Assembly: GCA_023301795.1 (NCBI GenBank)
Contig: JALZVU010000088.1
Location: 1 to 64,000, forward strand
Direction: 5' to 3'
Length of the DNA stretch: 64,000 nt
Origin: Granulosicoccus sp.
GTDB lineage: Bacteria > Pseudomonadota > Gammaproteobacteria > Granulosicoccales > Granulosicoccaceae
Part shown: piece by piece, positions 54,963-64,000 of the stretch
Layout: each line of letters opens with the position of its first letter
How positions within the stretch are numbered: position 1 is the first letter of the stretch
Notes under the pieces: generated by a model
The model's database searches: none
The model's input: the letters and a program-made list of their open reading frames with translations, nothing else
Told to the model about the DNA's origin: nothing
Program-made: the position numbers and the translations under genes

Positions 54963-55919
54963 CTAGGCATCACGTGAAACATTCATTCTCTTGAGCGCCT
55001 TCGGGATTGAGAATATAACGGTCTCCTTGATACCTTCGTACTCGGTGGCAGTCTGCCCACCTTCAGCACGCAAACGCTCAACCACCTCATTGACAAGAAT
55101 CTCGGGTGCGGAAGCACCGGCGGTGACACCGATTTTTTTCTTGCCCGCCAGCCAGTCAGTTTGAATATCAACAGCCCGCGTAATAAGGTATGAGTCTACG
55201 CCTGCTCTTTCCCCCAGCTCTGCCAGACGGTTGGAATTAGAGCTGTTGCTGGCACCCACGACGAGTAGTAAGTCCACCTCTTCACACAGCTTTTTGACGG
55301 CGTCCTGTCGATTCTGGGTTGCGTAGCAAATATCGTCTTTATTCGGTGCCGAGATGCCCGGAAACCGTAGACGAAGTGTATCAATAATGTCTTGTGTGTC
55401 ATCGACAGACAAAGTGGTCTGAGATACAAATGCCAGATCGTCAGGATTTCTGATAGATAGATTGGCAACGTCTTCGGGTTTTTCTACCAGAATAATACGT
55501 CCACCCTTGCTCGTATCGTAGCGGCCCATTGTGCCCTCGACTTCTGGATGTCCGGCATGCCCGATCAGAATAACCTCCTTGCCTTCTCTGGCGTATTTGA
55601 CGACTTCCAGGTGGACTTTGGTGACTAGTGGGCAGGTAGCATCAAAAACCTGCAGGCCACGTGTGTTTGCGGCATTCTCTACAGCGTAGGAGACGCCATG
55701 GGCGCTGAAGATAACAGTGGCATCATCAGGCACTTCATCCAGCTCCTCAACAAAAACAGCGCCTTTGTCTCGCAGGCCATCTACCACGTATTTGTTGTGA
55801 ACAACCTCATGTCGAACATAGATAGGGGCACCATGGATCTCGATGGCGCGTTCCACGATTTCGATAGCACGGTCCACACCGGCACAGAAACCACGGGGGT
55901 TGGCGAGTAATATTTGCAT
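54963..55919 (-). CDS. ispH: 4-hydroxy-3-methylbut-2-enyl diphosphate reductase
   Basis: The 318-residue iron-sulfur enzyme makes IPP and DMAPP from HMBPP, the last step of the MEP isoprenoid pathway. The three cluster cysteines are C12 ([12 protein letters not shown]), C96 ([11 protein letters not shown]) and C198 ([10 protein letters not shown]). Length is standard. It is the most distal of the ribF-ileS-lspA-ispH genes. The fkpB gene that often stands between lspA and ispH is absent; two hairpins occupy the 182-base gap. Confidence 0.97.
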   Translation of the reverse strand: MQILLANPRGFCAGVDRAIEIVERAIEIHGAPIYVRHEVVHNKYVVDGLRDKGAVFVEELDEVPDDATVIFSAHGVSYAVENAANTRGLQVFDATCPLVTKVHLEVVKYAREGKEVILIGHAGHPEVEGTMGRYDTSKGGRIILVEKPEDVANLSIRNPDDLAFVSQTTLSVDDTQDIIDTLRLRFPGISAPNKDDICYATQNRQDAVKKLCEEVDLLLVVGASNSSNSNRLAELGERAGVDSYLITRAVDIQTDWLAGKKKIGVTAGASAPEILVNEVVERLRAEGGQTATEYEGIKETVIFSIPKALKRMNVSRDA

Positions 55920-55977
55920 GGCAGTGTCAGAAACCTGTTGCAGTGTTAATCAAAAATACCTGTCTAGTCTACCGCAA

Positions 55978-56099
55978 CCTGCCAGCAACGGCCTCCTGGC
56001 AGGCAAGGCAAACGTGATGATCAGCTACCCAATAAACGGGTGAGTTTGTGCGCCAATGCCGGCTGGCTGCGGGCATGGGTCAAAGGGTAAGCAGCCAGC
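55978..56099 (-). terminator. Two hairpins between lspA and ispH
   Basis: GCTGGCTGC/GCAGCCAGC (56062-56070 with 56091-56099) lies directly after the lspA stop, and CCTGCCAG/CTGGCAGG (55978-55985 with 55996-56003) follows. Both stems are perfect. Neither has a T-run. They may attenuate read-through into ispH or stabilise the upstream mRNA. Confidence 0.45.
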
Positions 56100-56101
56100 A
56101 G

Positions 56102-56593
56102 CTATTTCGCTGCCTTCTCACCGGTATCGTCGCTCTTCTCAAAAAAGGTGAGAACCAGCAGTAGTGCAGTGCCACAAGAGATGGCCGCATCAGCAATATT
56201 GAACGATGGAAAGTAGCTTTCGTTCCAATGTACCTGTATGAAATCCACCACATACCCGTAATAAAACCGGTCTATCAGGTTACCAATAGCGCCACCAAGG
56301 ATGAGTACGATTGAAAGACTCAGCCATTTCTCTGCACGTGTTATGCGGTACAGCCAGACACACAGCACCACACTGACCACAAAGCTTATGGCTGTAAAAA
56401 ACCACCGCTGCCAGCCACCAGGTGTATCCAGAAAACTAAAGGCAGCCCCATAGTTATAGGCTTTGGTGATGTTGAAAAACGAGGTAACGTAGACTTGTTG
56501 GTACAATTCGAGCGTTCGATCAGCCCAGATTTTGGTGATTTGATCGAGAACGACGATGATGGCAACAATGCTGTATCGCAGTGAATGCGGCAT
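56102..56593 (-). CDS. lspA: Lipoprotein signal peptidase
   Basis: The 163-residue aspartyl protease has four membrane helices. Catalytic D108 is in GGAIGNLIDRFYYG and D135 in FPSFNIADAAI. It cuts prolipoproteins after diacylglyceryl transfer and would process the lipoproteins seen at 4485, 50700 and 51428. It follows ileS by 147 bases, the usual order. Confidence 0.97.
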   Translation of the reverse strand: MPHSLRYSIVAIIVVLDQITKIWADRTLELYQQVYVTSFFNITKAYNYGAAFSFLDTPGGWQRWFFTAISFVVSVVLCVWLYRITRAEKWLSLSIVLILGGAIGNLIDRFYYGYVVDFIQVHWNESYFPSFNIADAAISCGTALLLVLTFFEKSDDTGEKAAK

Positions 56594-56740
56594 GCGGTTG
56601 TAAACTCTTGATAGTTGTTGGAACGCTAACCTGGACTATCCATGAAACGCGGCAAAACAGGCGGTTTTATGAATAATCCAGCTCAGTGTTGTTACGAAAA
56701 AAGTAATCTCGATAATGAATCTCGTCTGCTGTGTTGGCAA

Positions 56741-59575
56741 TCAGGCAATGTGGCGCGTCTCGCCCTCACCAGCGACATTGTCTGCACAACGTCCACACAG
56801 CTCTGGATGATCTGTATTTGAGCCTACATCGGTGCGCAAATGCCAACACCGCACGCACTTATCACCATCAGCCTTGGCAGCGTGAACAGCAAATTCATGT
56901 CCGTTGTAGCTCAATGTTTCGAGTGCAGACGGCTTGTCTGCCAGATCAGCAACATTCGCATCGGATGTAATAAAAACAAAACGAAGTTCATCGCCGGTCT
57001 TCGCCAAAACCTGTTGAATATCAGGCGAGGCGAAGATCGTAACAGTGGCTTCAAGAGCTGCGCCAATTTCACCCGCCGCACGCATTTTTTCCAACGACTT
57101 TGATATTGCATCGCGCACTTCGGCAAGCGTTGTCCAGTCACTCAGGCTAATCGCCGAATCATCACCTAGTTCGAACAAGGTATCCAGATAGGTTTCGGTA
57201 AACGGCGTGGATGAGCGTGAGGCGCGGTTAGTGTCAGACTGTTCACGCAAGTGCTGCCAGATCTCATCGCTGGTAAAGCTGAGCACCGGTGTAATCCAGC
57301 GCGTCAGAGCATCCGTGATCAGGTACATGGCGCTCTGAGCAGACCGGCGACCATGGCTGTTGGCAGGCATGGTGTACTGGCGATCCTTGATGATATCCAG
57401 ATAGAAACTGGACATATCGATGGAGCAGAAATGTAGGATGGTTTGATACACGGTGTGAAATTGATACGCTTCATAAGCCTTTTGTACCGTGTTTTGCGTT
57501 TGCAGCGCACAGTCCACAGCCCAGCGATCCAGTTCCAGCATGTCCTCGCGGGCCACCATCTGAGTGTCTGGATCGAAGTCGTTGATAGCGCTCAGCAGGT
57601 ACCGTGCGGTGTTGCGAATACGCCGGTAGGCATCAGCCATTCTGTCCAGAATCTCATTAGAGACAGTCATCTCGCCGCGGTAATCAGCAGAGCAGACCCA
57701 CAGCCGGACGATATCTGCACCTAAGGTTTTCAGCAGCTTTTGTGGTGCGATAACGTTGCCCAGAGACTTGGACATCTTGCGCCCGTTCTTATCGACCGTA
57801 AATCCGTGTGTGAGCACCTGACGATAGGGCGCTTGTTTATTCACGGCAACGCTTGTCAAGATGGATGAGTGAAACCATCCGCGGTGCTGGTCTGAACCTT
57901 CCAGATAGATGTCAGCCGGGTAGGTAAGCTGGCTGTTTTGCTGGAGTACATGTGCCCAGGTAGTGCCTGAATCAAACCAGACATCCAGCACATCACTCAC
58001 CTTGTCGTAGTTGGCAGCTTCCGCCCCCAGCAGCTCCTCTGCATCCAGATCGAACCACGCCTGAATGCCTGATTGCTCAATACGCACTGCCGCCTCTTCA
58101 ACCAGTCGGCTGGTGTCAGGGTGTAACTCACCGGTTTGCTTGTGCAGGAACAGAGGAATAGGTACGCCCCAGTAGCGCTGGCGCGAGATGCACCAATCAG
58201 GGCGACCCGCAATCATGCCGTGAATGCGCGACTGGCCCCAATCAGGAATCCATTGCACTTTCTCGATCTCAGCCAGAGTGTCGGCCCGCAAACCTTTGGT
58301 TTCCATACCGATAAACCACTGCGGCGTTGCACGGTAGATGATGGGTGTTTTAGTACGCCAGCAGAACGGGTAGCTGTGTTGGTACTTTTCGCTTTTGACC
58401 AGACGTCCGCGGCTCTCGAGCTCCTCAAGCATGTGCTTGTCGACTTTTATCACGTGTTCGCCAGCGAACAGTTCTACATGATCGCGGAACACGCCATGAT
58501 CGTTGACGTAGTCCAGCAGTTCAAGGCCTGCCTTTTTTGCAGCGTAGAAATCATCCACACCGTGATCAGGGGCTGTATGCACAGCACCGGTACCTGCCTC
58601 GGTAGTTACGTAATCACCAAGAATGATCAACGTATCGCGCTCATAAAGCGGATGTTTAAGCTGCATGCCCGCCAGCGATTCGCCGTTGGTTGTGCCCACG
58701 ATAGACGCGTTGTCAAATCCGTAACGAGCCATGACATCGTCCACCATTGCCTCAGCCATGATCAGACGCTCGTCGTTAACGGCTACTAATGCATACTGCA
58801 ACTCTGGGTGCAGTGTGACCGCCAGGTTGCCCGGGATCGTCCACGGTGTGGTTGTCCAGATAACAACGCTGACATCACTACCGTCATCCTGTGCGCCAAA
58901 GGCGCTCAGCATCGCGCTCTTGTCACGCGGTGCAAAGCGTACATCAATAGCCGTAGAGGTCTTATCCTCGTACTCGATTTCAGCTTCAGCTACTGCTGAG
59001 TGTGCCCCCCAGCTCCAGTAAACGGGCTTTGTGCCTTTGTAGACGTGCCCCGCGTCGATGATCTTGCCCAATGTGCGCACGATGTTCGCTTCATTGGCAA
59101 AGTTCATGGTCAGATACGGAGCCTGCCAATCACCGATAATGCCCAGCCGCTGAAATTCAACGCACTGATTGTCGATCTGCTTGGTGGCGTACTCACGGCA
59201 AGCTGCCCGGAACTCGGCTTCGGTAACTTTAGCTCCGGGTTTGCCAATCAATCCTTCCACCTTGTTTTCAATAGGCAGGCCGTGGCAATCCCAACCAGGC
59301 ACATACGGTGAATCAAATCCTGCCATCTGGCGGGATTTGACAATCATGTCCTTGATCACCTTATTGACGACATGTCCAATATGAATATCACCATTGGCGT
59401 AGGGAGGGCCGTCGTGCAGAATGAATTTGGGACGCCCTTCGCTGTGCTTGCGAATGTGCTCGTAAATACCCTGATCTTCCCAGCGAGCCAGCATTTCAGG
59501 CTCACGCTTAGCCAGATTTCCGCGCATGGGGAATTCTGTTTTAGGTAAGTTAAGCGTCTGTTTGTAGTCGGTCAC
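56741..59575 (-). CDS. ileS: Isoleucyl-tRNA synthetase
   Basis: The 944-residue class I enzyme has the HIGH box ([19 protein letters not shown]), [13 protein letters not shown], the editing domain ([16 protein letters not shown]), KMSKS ([12 protein letters not shown]) and a C-terminal zinc finger ([10 protein letters not shown] ... ELCGRC). Length fits the bacterial type 1 family. It lies between ribF and lspA. Confidence 0.98.
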   Translation of the reverse strand: MTDYKQTLNLPKTEFPMRGNLAKREPEMLARWEDQGIYEHIRKHSEGRPKFILHDGPPYANGDIHIGHVVNKVIKDMIVKSRQMAGFDSPYVPGWDCHGLPIENKVEGLIGKPGAKVTEAEFRAACREYATKQIDNQCVEFQRLGIIGDWQAPYLTMNFANEANIVRTLGKIIDAGHVYKGTKPVYWSWGAHSAVAEAEIEYEDKTSTAIDVRFAPRDKSAMLSAFGAQDDGSDVSVVIWTTTPWTIPGNLAVTLHPELQYALVAVNDERLIMAEAMVDDVMARYGFDNASIVGTTNGESLAGMQLKHPLYERDTLIILGDYVTTEAGTGAVHTAPDHGVDDFYAAKKAGLELLDYVNDHGVFRDHVELFAGEHVIKVDKHMLEELESRGRLVKSEKYQHSYPFCWRTKTPIIYRATPQWFIGMETKGLRADTLAEIEKVQWIPDWGQSRIHGMIAGRPDWCISRQRYWGVPIPLFLHKQTGELHPDTSRLVEEAAVRIEQSGIQAWFDLDAEELLGAEAANYDKVSDVLDVWFDSGTTWAHVLQQNSQLTYPADIYLEGSDQHRGWFHSSILTSVAVNKQAPYRQVLTHGFTVDKNGRKMSKSLGNVIAPQKLLKTLGADIVRLWVCSADYRGEMTVSNEILDRMADAYRRIRNTARYLLSAINDFDPDTQMVAREDMLELDRWAVDCALQTQNTVQKAYEAYQFHTVYQTILHFCSIDMSSFYLDIIKDRQYTMPANSHGRRSAQSAMYLITDALTRWITPVLSFTSDEIWQHLREQSDTNRASRSSTPFTETYLDTLFELGDDSAISLSDWTTLAEVRDAISKSLEKMRAAGEIGAALEATVTIFASPDIQQVLAKTGDELRFVFITSDANVADLADKPSALETLSYNGHEFAVHAAKADGDKCVRCWHLRTDVGSNTDHPELCGRCADNVAGEGETRHIA

Positions 59576-59624
59576 GTCGTTGGCTTCGTCATGGTGGGCG
59601 TACCTTAGGAGGCTATAGTGTATG

Positions 59625-60554
59625 TCATAAGCGTTGCATCAGCTGCCTTGCGGAAGCTGCATCCAGTGCGATCTGAGCTTTAAGTTCGTCCAGCGAATCA
59701 AACCGTTTTTCCTGTCTGAGCTGGCTCATGAAATCGACGGCCAGATGTTCGCCATACCAGTCCGGTGACTGATCCAGTGCATGGACCTCAAGCAGTAGTT
59801 TACGGCCGCCAACGGTTGGGCGTTCACCCAGATTGGCAATAGCTGGGTAGCGTACACCGGTGGCCAGGTGGGTAGCCCATACTGCAAACACGCCACGCAA
59901 CGGCGGACGATGCTTGCCCAGAGCGACGTTGGCGGTGGGGAAGCCGAGCTGGCGTCCAACTTTCTCGCCGTGAATCACACGCCCGCTAATCCGGTAGGGG
60001 CGGTCCAATAATTCGGCGGCAGCGCTCAGATCGCCTGCCTGAAGAAGATCCCTTATTCGTGTGCTGGATACTCGCTGGTTGCCGTGCAGACAAGTTTCGC
60101 TTTGGCCCACAGTGTAGTTGTGTGCACCAGCGTGGCGTTGCAATGTGTCAACAGTGCCTGCGCGTTGATAACCGAATCGAAAATCGTCACCGACAACGAT
60201 GTGGCGCATACCCACTGTTTCCACCAGGATTTGTCGAATAAAATCCTCAGGCTGCATAGCGGCTAGCGCATGGTTGAATCGTAGTAGTAGTAGTCGGTCA
60301 ATCTTTGCTTTGGCTACGCTCTCAACACGGTCTCGGAGCCCTTGAAGTCGGGGAGGAGAATTGACGGACGTAAAATATTCGTGTGGAAGCGGCTCGAAAC
60401 TGATGACGGTTGCGGGCAGGTTCTGCTCATCGGCAAGACGGCGGGCAGTTGCAAACATGGACTGATGGCCAAGATGCACTCCGTCGAAGTTGCCGATGGT
60501 GATGATAGTGGGACTGCTATCTGGCCAGCTTTCGATGCCACGGATTAGTTGCAT
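59625..60554 (-). CDS. ribF: Bifunctional riboflavin kinase/FMN adenylyltransferase
   Basis: The 309-residue protein has an N-terminal FAD synthetase domain ([41 protein letters not shown]) and a C-terminal riboflavin kinase domain ([24 protein letters not shown]). It turns riboflavin into FMN and FAD, cofactors also used by the Rsx subunits. ATG 60554 has AGAGGTG six bases upstream; an in-frame GTG at 60563 is less likely. Confidence 0.96.
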   Translation of the reverse strand: MQLIRGIESWPDSSPTIITIGNFDGVHLGHQSMFATARRLADEQNLPATVISFEPLPHEYFTSVNSPPRLQGLRDRVESVAKAKIDRLLLLRFNHALAAMQPEDFIRQILVETVGMRHIVVGDDFRFGYQRAGTVDTLQRHAGAHNYTVGQSETCLHGNQRVSSTRIRDLLQAGDLSAAAELLDRPYRISGRVIHGEKVGRQLGFPTANVALGKHRPPLRGVFAVWATHLATGVRYPAIANLGERPTVGGRKLLLEVHALDQSPDWYGEHLAVDFMSQLRQEKRFDSLDELKAQIALDAASARQLMQRL

Positions 60555-60657
60555 GGGACGCACCTCTGGTTGCAGCCTTGCGACTCTTGACGCAGAGCAA
60601 TTTGCAAGCTGTCATGCCGCAGAGCTTTCTGAGGTAAAAGTATGAGTTGCATGGCGC

Positions 60658-62211
60658 TCAAGGGTTGATCAGTTGACGCGGGCGAATTCCCGAAACGAGA
60701 AGAACAAGGCCGTAGGTTACGGCGCTGGCACCTAGTATAGTCAACAGGCGAAGCAATCGACCGACGGGCCCAAGTGCCTCCCAGTCGACACCCATACCGG
60801 CCAGTAGGACAAGGGTTAGCGCCAGAATACCCGGCAGCACTCTGAGCGCAAATGCGCCAAGGGGTCTGGATAGTTGATAAATGTCCTCACGGCTCAGTTC
60901 GCGATACAGCATAAAAGCCTGCTGCCAGGCTGACAGAGAGCTTGCCAATGCCAGGCCTGTGTGGGGTGCTATAAAATCGAGCCAGATCATAGGCAGCACA
61001 AACATCAGGTTGTAAGCCATATTTGATATCAGAGCCACTATGCCTATTCGTACAGGTGTACGCGTGTTCTGCCGTGCAAAGAAGGCCGGTGCGAAAACCT
61101 TGATCAGCAGGAAGGCGGGTAAGCCAGCGCTGTAGGCGATAAGACTATAGCTTGCCATCTGAGCATCGCGTGCTGTGAATTGACCGTAGCCAAAAAGTGT
61201 CATCAGCATGCCGTCGGCTAGCAGCATGAGGGCTATGGCTGATGGTATGCCCAGAACAAAAATAAGGCGTAGCGCCCAGTCCAGGGTGCGACGAAAGTCG
61301 TCCTGCGATTTTAGTGAATGTTCCCTGGATAACCTTGGCAGGATAATGGTGCCAATGGTAACTCCGAGCAGTCCTAGGGGGAATTCCATCAGCCGATCGC
61401 TGTAATAAAGCCAGCTAAGACTTCCAGCGGTAAGAAACGAAGCAATAATGGTATCGAGCAGCAGATTAATCTGGGCCACGGATGAGCCGAGTATCGCAGG
61501 TGCCATCAGCTTGAGGATACGTCGCACTCCTGAATGCTTCCAGCCCCAACGAGGCCTGGGTAGCAGCCCAATCTGTTGTAAAAACGGCACTTGTAGAAGC
61601 AACTGGGCAAGCCCTGCAATAAAGACACCCCAGGCCAGCGCAACAATAGGGATATCAAAATGAGGACTCAAGAGCAGGGCTGCGCCGATCATGCTGATGT
61701 TGAGTAACACCGGAGTAAATGAGGGAACTCCGAACTTACCGAAAGTATTGAGCATGCTGCCGCAATAGGCCACCAGGCTGACGAAAAAAAGATACGGGAA
61801 GGTGATGCGCAGCATTTGCGTAGCCAGATCGAATCGCGCGGGTTCATCGATAAATCCCGGAGCGAATAACATAATGATAGCTGGGCTCATCATTACGCCC
61901 ATAGTGGTGACCACAAGCAGCACCACAATGAGTGTTCCGGATACATGGGCCGCCAGATCGAGCATGGCATCGCGGCTACGAGTTTCTTTGTATTCAGTAA
62001 AAATCGGAACAAACGCTTGCGCAAAAGCACCTTCGGCAAAAAGCCTTCGCAAGAAGTTGGGAATCTTGAAGGCGACCAGAAACACATCGGTGGTGCCGCC
62101 GGCGCCAAATACAATGGCGAGAATCTGGTCTCGAACGAAGCCTAAAACCCTCGAAAGCAGGGTCATTAGGCCTACAATAGTCCCTGATCGTGCGAGAGTC
62201 GTGGTTTTCAT
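60658..62211 (-). CDS. murJ: Lipid II flippase MurJ
   Basis: The 517-residue protein has about 14 membrane helices of the MviN/MOP type, with TIVGLMTLLSRVLGFVRDQI near its start and IPNFLRRLFAEGAFAQAFVP, both hallmarks of the family. It moves lipid II across the inner membrane for peptidoglycan synthesis. ATG 62211 gives the usual N-terminus; ATG 62223 would add four residues. It is divergent from rpsT with about 80 bases between. Confidence 0.96.
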   Translation of the reverse strand: MKTTTLARSGTIVGLMTLLSRVLGFVRDQILAIVFGAGGTTDVFLVAFKIPNFLRRLFAEGAFAQAFVPIFTEYKETRSRDAMLDLAAHVSGTLIVVLLVVTTMGVMMSPAIIMLFAPGFIDEPARFDLATQMLRITFPYLFFVSLVAYCGSMLNTFGKFGVPSFTPVLLNISMIGAALLLSPHFDIPIVALAWGVFIAGLAQLLLQVPFLQQIGLLPRPRWGWKHSGVRRILKLMAPAILGSSVAQINLLLDTIIASFLTAGSLSWLYYSDRLMEFPLGLLGVTIGTIILPRLSREHSLKSQDDFRRTLDWALRLIFVLGIPSAIALMLLADGMLMTLFGYGQFTARDAQMASYSLIAYSAGLPAFLLIKVFAPAFFARQNTRTPVRIGIVALISNMAYNLMFVLPMIWLDFIAPHTGLALASSLSAWQQAFMLYRELSREDIYQLSRPLGAFALRVLPGILALTLVLLAGMGVDWEALGPVGRLLRLLTILGASAVTYGLVLLVSGIRPRQLINP

Positions 62212-62291
62212 ACGACCAGCCATTGACGTGGGACGCACACCGGTGGATAATGGGCGGCTGAATTTAGTATAGACACCGTAGAGGATAGTTC

Positions 62292-62555
62292 GTGGCCAAC
62301 ACAGCCCAGGCACGCAAACGCGTTCGCCAAGCCGAAAAATCTCGTCAACGTAATGCCAGCCATCGCTCCATGATGCGCACCATGGTTAAGCGTGTTTTCA
62401 CTGCCGTCGCAAGCGGTGACAAGAGTGCTGCGGAAGCAGCCTACAAGGACGCAGTCCCTGTACTTGATCACATGGCGCGAAAAGGCTTGATTCACAAGAA
62501 CAAGGCAGCCCGATATAAGAGTCGTTTCAACACACAGGTTCGCGCATTGGGCTAA
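62292..62555 (+). CDS. rpsT: Ribosomal protein S20
   Basis: The 87-residue basic protein ([20 protein letters not shown] ... [16 protein letters not shown]) binds 16S rRNA early in 30S assembly. The start is GTG 62292 with GAGGA six bases upstream. In E. coli S20 also uses a weak start codon (UUG), which takes part in autogenous control; a similar mechanism here is an inference. Confidence 0.97.
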   Translation: MANTAQARKRVRQAEKSRQRNASHRSMMRTMVKRVFTAVASGDKSAAEAAYKDAVPVLDHMARKGLIHKNKAARYKSRFNTQVRALG

Positions 62556-62689
62556 CGCCCAAGGTGTCAGGCTCAGCTCCTGTTCGGGGTTGGGCTTTGT
62601 AGTCTGTTCGATGGCGCGCGTTTTGCCCAATCGCTGAAGCAGTCCAGCGATAAGGGAGGCGCGCGCTTTTCGTTGTGGGCAGGTAGTCA

Positions 62690-63811
62690 TCACTGCAGCA
62701 CAATCATGTTGTCGCGGTGCATGAGCTCTGGCTCACCTGTATAGCCCAGCAACTGTTCAAACTTCTCGCTCGATGAGCCCAGCAGCTTGCGTGTGTCATC
62801 GGAGCTATAGTTTGTTAGTCCGCGAGCGATAAGCTTGCCTTGTTTGTCAGTGCAAGCTACCAGCTCGCCTCGAGAGTATTCTCCAGAGCATCGAGTAACG
62901 CCTGCAGCGAGCAGGCTTGAGCCGCGCGTGAGAAGCACATTGCAAGCACCGTCATCCAGTATCAGTGTTCCCTTGGCTCTCAAGTGGTTGGCAAGCCATC
63001 GCTTGCGTGCGTCAAGTGGCTTTTGATCGCTTGTCAGCATAGTCCCTAGTGGCTCCCCATCGCGTAGCCTTAGCAGGACATTAGGTTCACGCCCGTGTGC
63101 GATGACAGTCGTTGTGCCGTTTTGGGCGGCACGTTCGGCGGCGAGTATTTTTGTTCGCATGCCTCCGCTACCCAGAGTGGAGCCTGCAGGGCCTGCCAGC
63201 GCGAGTATATGTTTGTCGCTAGCGTTGGCCCGTTCCAATAATTGTGCGTCTGGATGTGAGCGCGGGTCTTTGTTGAATAATCCTTGCTGGTCGGTCAACA
63301 AAACGAGAACATCGGCATCAATAAGATTGGCTACCTGTGCTCCCAAGGTGTCATTGTCTCCCAGTCTGATTTCATCAGTCGTCACCGTATCGTTTTCGTT
63401 AACGATGGGCAGAACGCCGTGTGTGAGCAATGTTGATAGTGTGCCGCGCGCGTTGAGATAGCGTCGCCGGTCTGCCAGATCATCGTGAGTCAGTAGTATC
63501 TGGGCGGTAAGCTTGCCATAAGCCTCAAACTGCGACTCATAAGCGCGGATCAGCCCCATCTGTCCGACAGCAGCTGCCGCCTGTAGTTGGTCAACCCGTG
63601 TCGGACGTTCAGCTAGCTTCAGGCGTGCTACCCCTTCTGCTATAGATCCGCTTGAAACCAGTACAACTTCGCGTCCATCATTCAGAAGCGCGGCAATCTG
63701 CTCAGTCCATTGGGTAATAATGGCGTGATCAAGTCCTTTGCCATCGGCTGTAAGTAGAGAGCTGCCTACTTTAACTACCCAGCGCTTCGCTACTCTGAGT
63801 CGCTCACGCAT
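62690..63811 (-). CDS. proB: Glutamate 5-kinase
   Basis: The 373-residue enzyme phosphorylates glutamate as the first step of proline synthesis. The amino-acid kinase domain shows [35 protein letters not shown] and [15 protein letters not shown]; a C-terminal PUA domain (about 280-373) is present. The ATG overlaps the end of the obg gene by eight bases, so the two are coupled. proA is not adjacent. Confidence 0.97.
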   Translation of the reverse strand: MRERLRVAKRWVVKVGSSLLTADGKGLDHAIITQWTEQIAALLNDGREVVLVSSGSIAEGVARLKLAERPTRVDQLQAAAAVGQMGLIRAYESQFEAYGKLTAQILLTHDDLADRRRYLNARGTLSTLLTHGVLPIVNENDTVTTDEIRLGDNDTLGAQVANLIDADVLVLLTDQQGLFNKDPRSHPDAQLLERANASDKHILALAGPAGSTLGSGGMRTKILAAERAAQNGTTTVIAHGREPNVLLRLRDGEPLGTMLTSDQKPLDARKRWLANHLRAKGTLILDDGACNVLLTRGSSLLAAGVTRCSGEYSRGELVACTDKQGKLIARGLTNYSSDDTRKLLGSSSEKFEQLLGYTGEPELMHRDNMIVLQ

Positions 63812-64000
63812 CGTCTGCGGGTTTGGGCGATGGGGTCAAACCGTCGTCTACTGTTGTAGCAGCAGTGTCTGGTGTGTCTAAGGTGGGTGCAGCGTTTTCG
63901 AGCTGTCGCTTGCGCTCAAGACGCGCTTTGGCTCGATCGGCTTCTTCCTGTTCTTCGCGTTCTTGTTTTCTGAGCTCTATGTGCTTCATGATGTCAGCTG
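63804..64000 (-). CDS. obg: Obg/CgtA GTPase, C-terminal end (cut by window edge)
   Basis: Only about 65 C-terminal residues are visible and the frame runs off the right edge. ADIMKHIE followed by an acidic/basic coiled stretch ([17 protein letters not shown]) and an Ala/Pro/Asp-rich tail fits the end of Obg, whose conserved last helix reads similarly, and the obg-proB order is standard in gammaproteobacteria. The GTPase domain itself cannot be seen, so the call rests on position and this short match. Confidence 0.7.
   Translation of the reverse strand, partial: ADIMKHIELRKQEREEQEEADRAKARLERKRQLENAAPTLDTPDTAATTVDDGLTPSPKPADDA

Noticed and set aside
62208-62693. 161-codon frame on the minus strand covering rpsT
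   Set aside because: It is the antisense of the ribosomal protein S20 gene and matches no family that I recognise.

Overview
The window reads as a stretch of the main chromosome of a marine-type gammaproteobacterium. It is packed with housekeeping genes in orders familiar from Pseudomonas and Chromatiales relatives: metG/apbC/dcd, metG-rsxABCDGE, priA-argS-SPOR, obg-proB-rpsT-murJ-ribF-ileS-lspA-ispH. A Granulosicoccus-like organism would fit, but this is a guess from gene content. I saw no phage, integron or CRISPR array. The only transposase is a single-copy REP-associated type.

Layout. 1-4271: the end of a chemoreceptor gene followed by cheY, cheB, cheR and a cheX-like gene (chemosensory operon cut by the left edge). 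4485-15847: a co-directional accessory block with a Ca-repeat/peptidoglycan-binding lipoprotein, a HEAT-repeat protein, a GAF-HlyD adaptor, a PqqD-M50-HlyD membrane protein, a hybrid histidine kinase with two HPt modules, and a REC-GGDEF-EAL response regulator. 15911-20743: hemH (minus) divergent from the proton-translocating transhydrogenase genes pntAA-pntAB-pntB; PntAA carries an unusual C-terminal helix-hairpin-helix extension. 20744-21469: a 0.7-kb AT-rich non-coding stretch with DnaA-box-like sequences. 21470-35334: priA, ovoA (ovothiol synthesis), argS, a SPOR protein, a RAYT transposase flanked by hairpins, hrpA, a YfaZ-like porin and mazG. 35352-45097 (minus): an L,D-transpeptidase, a DUF1841 gene, and metG followed by rsxABCDGE. 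45356-48817: apbC, dcd interrupted by an in-frame intein, and rppH. 48830-50700 (minus): an EamA transporter, hemJ and a TlpA-like lipoprotein. 50909-54892: a small outer-membrane protein, a Big_1 repeat lipoprotein and an HDOD regulator. 54963-64000: ispH, lspA, ileS, ribF, murJ (minus), rpsT (plus), proB and the end of obg (minus).

The most striking item is the intein in dCTP deaminase. It covers 377 residues (46812-47942) and sits inside the conserved active-site motif GKSTYAR|C. It carries splicing blocks A, B and F, an HNH-type homing endonuclease, a tract of Trp/Glu-spaced repeats and a helix-turn-helix. Removing it leaves a normal 189-residue Dcd. The second point of interest is the uncharacterised adaptor/site-2-protease-like block at 4.5-15.8 kb, which appears to come with its own two-component relay.
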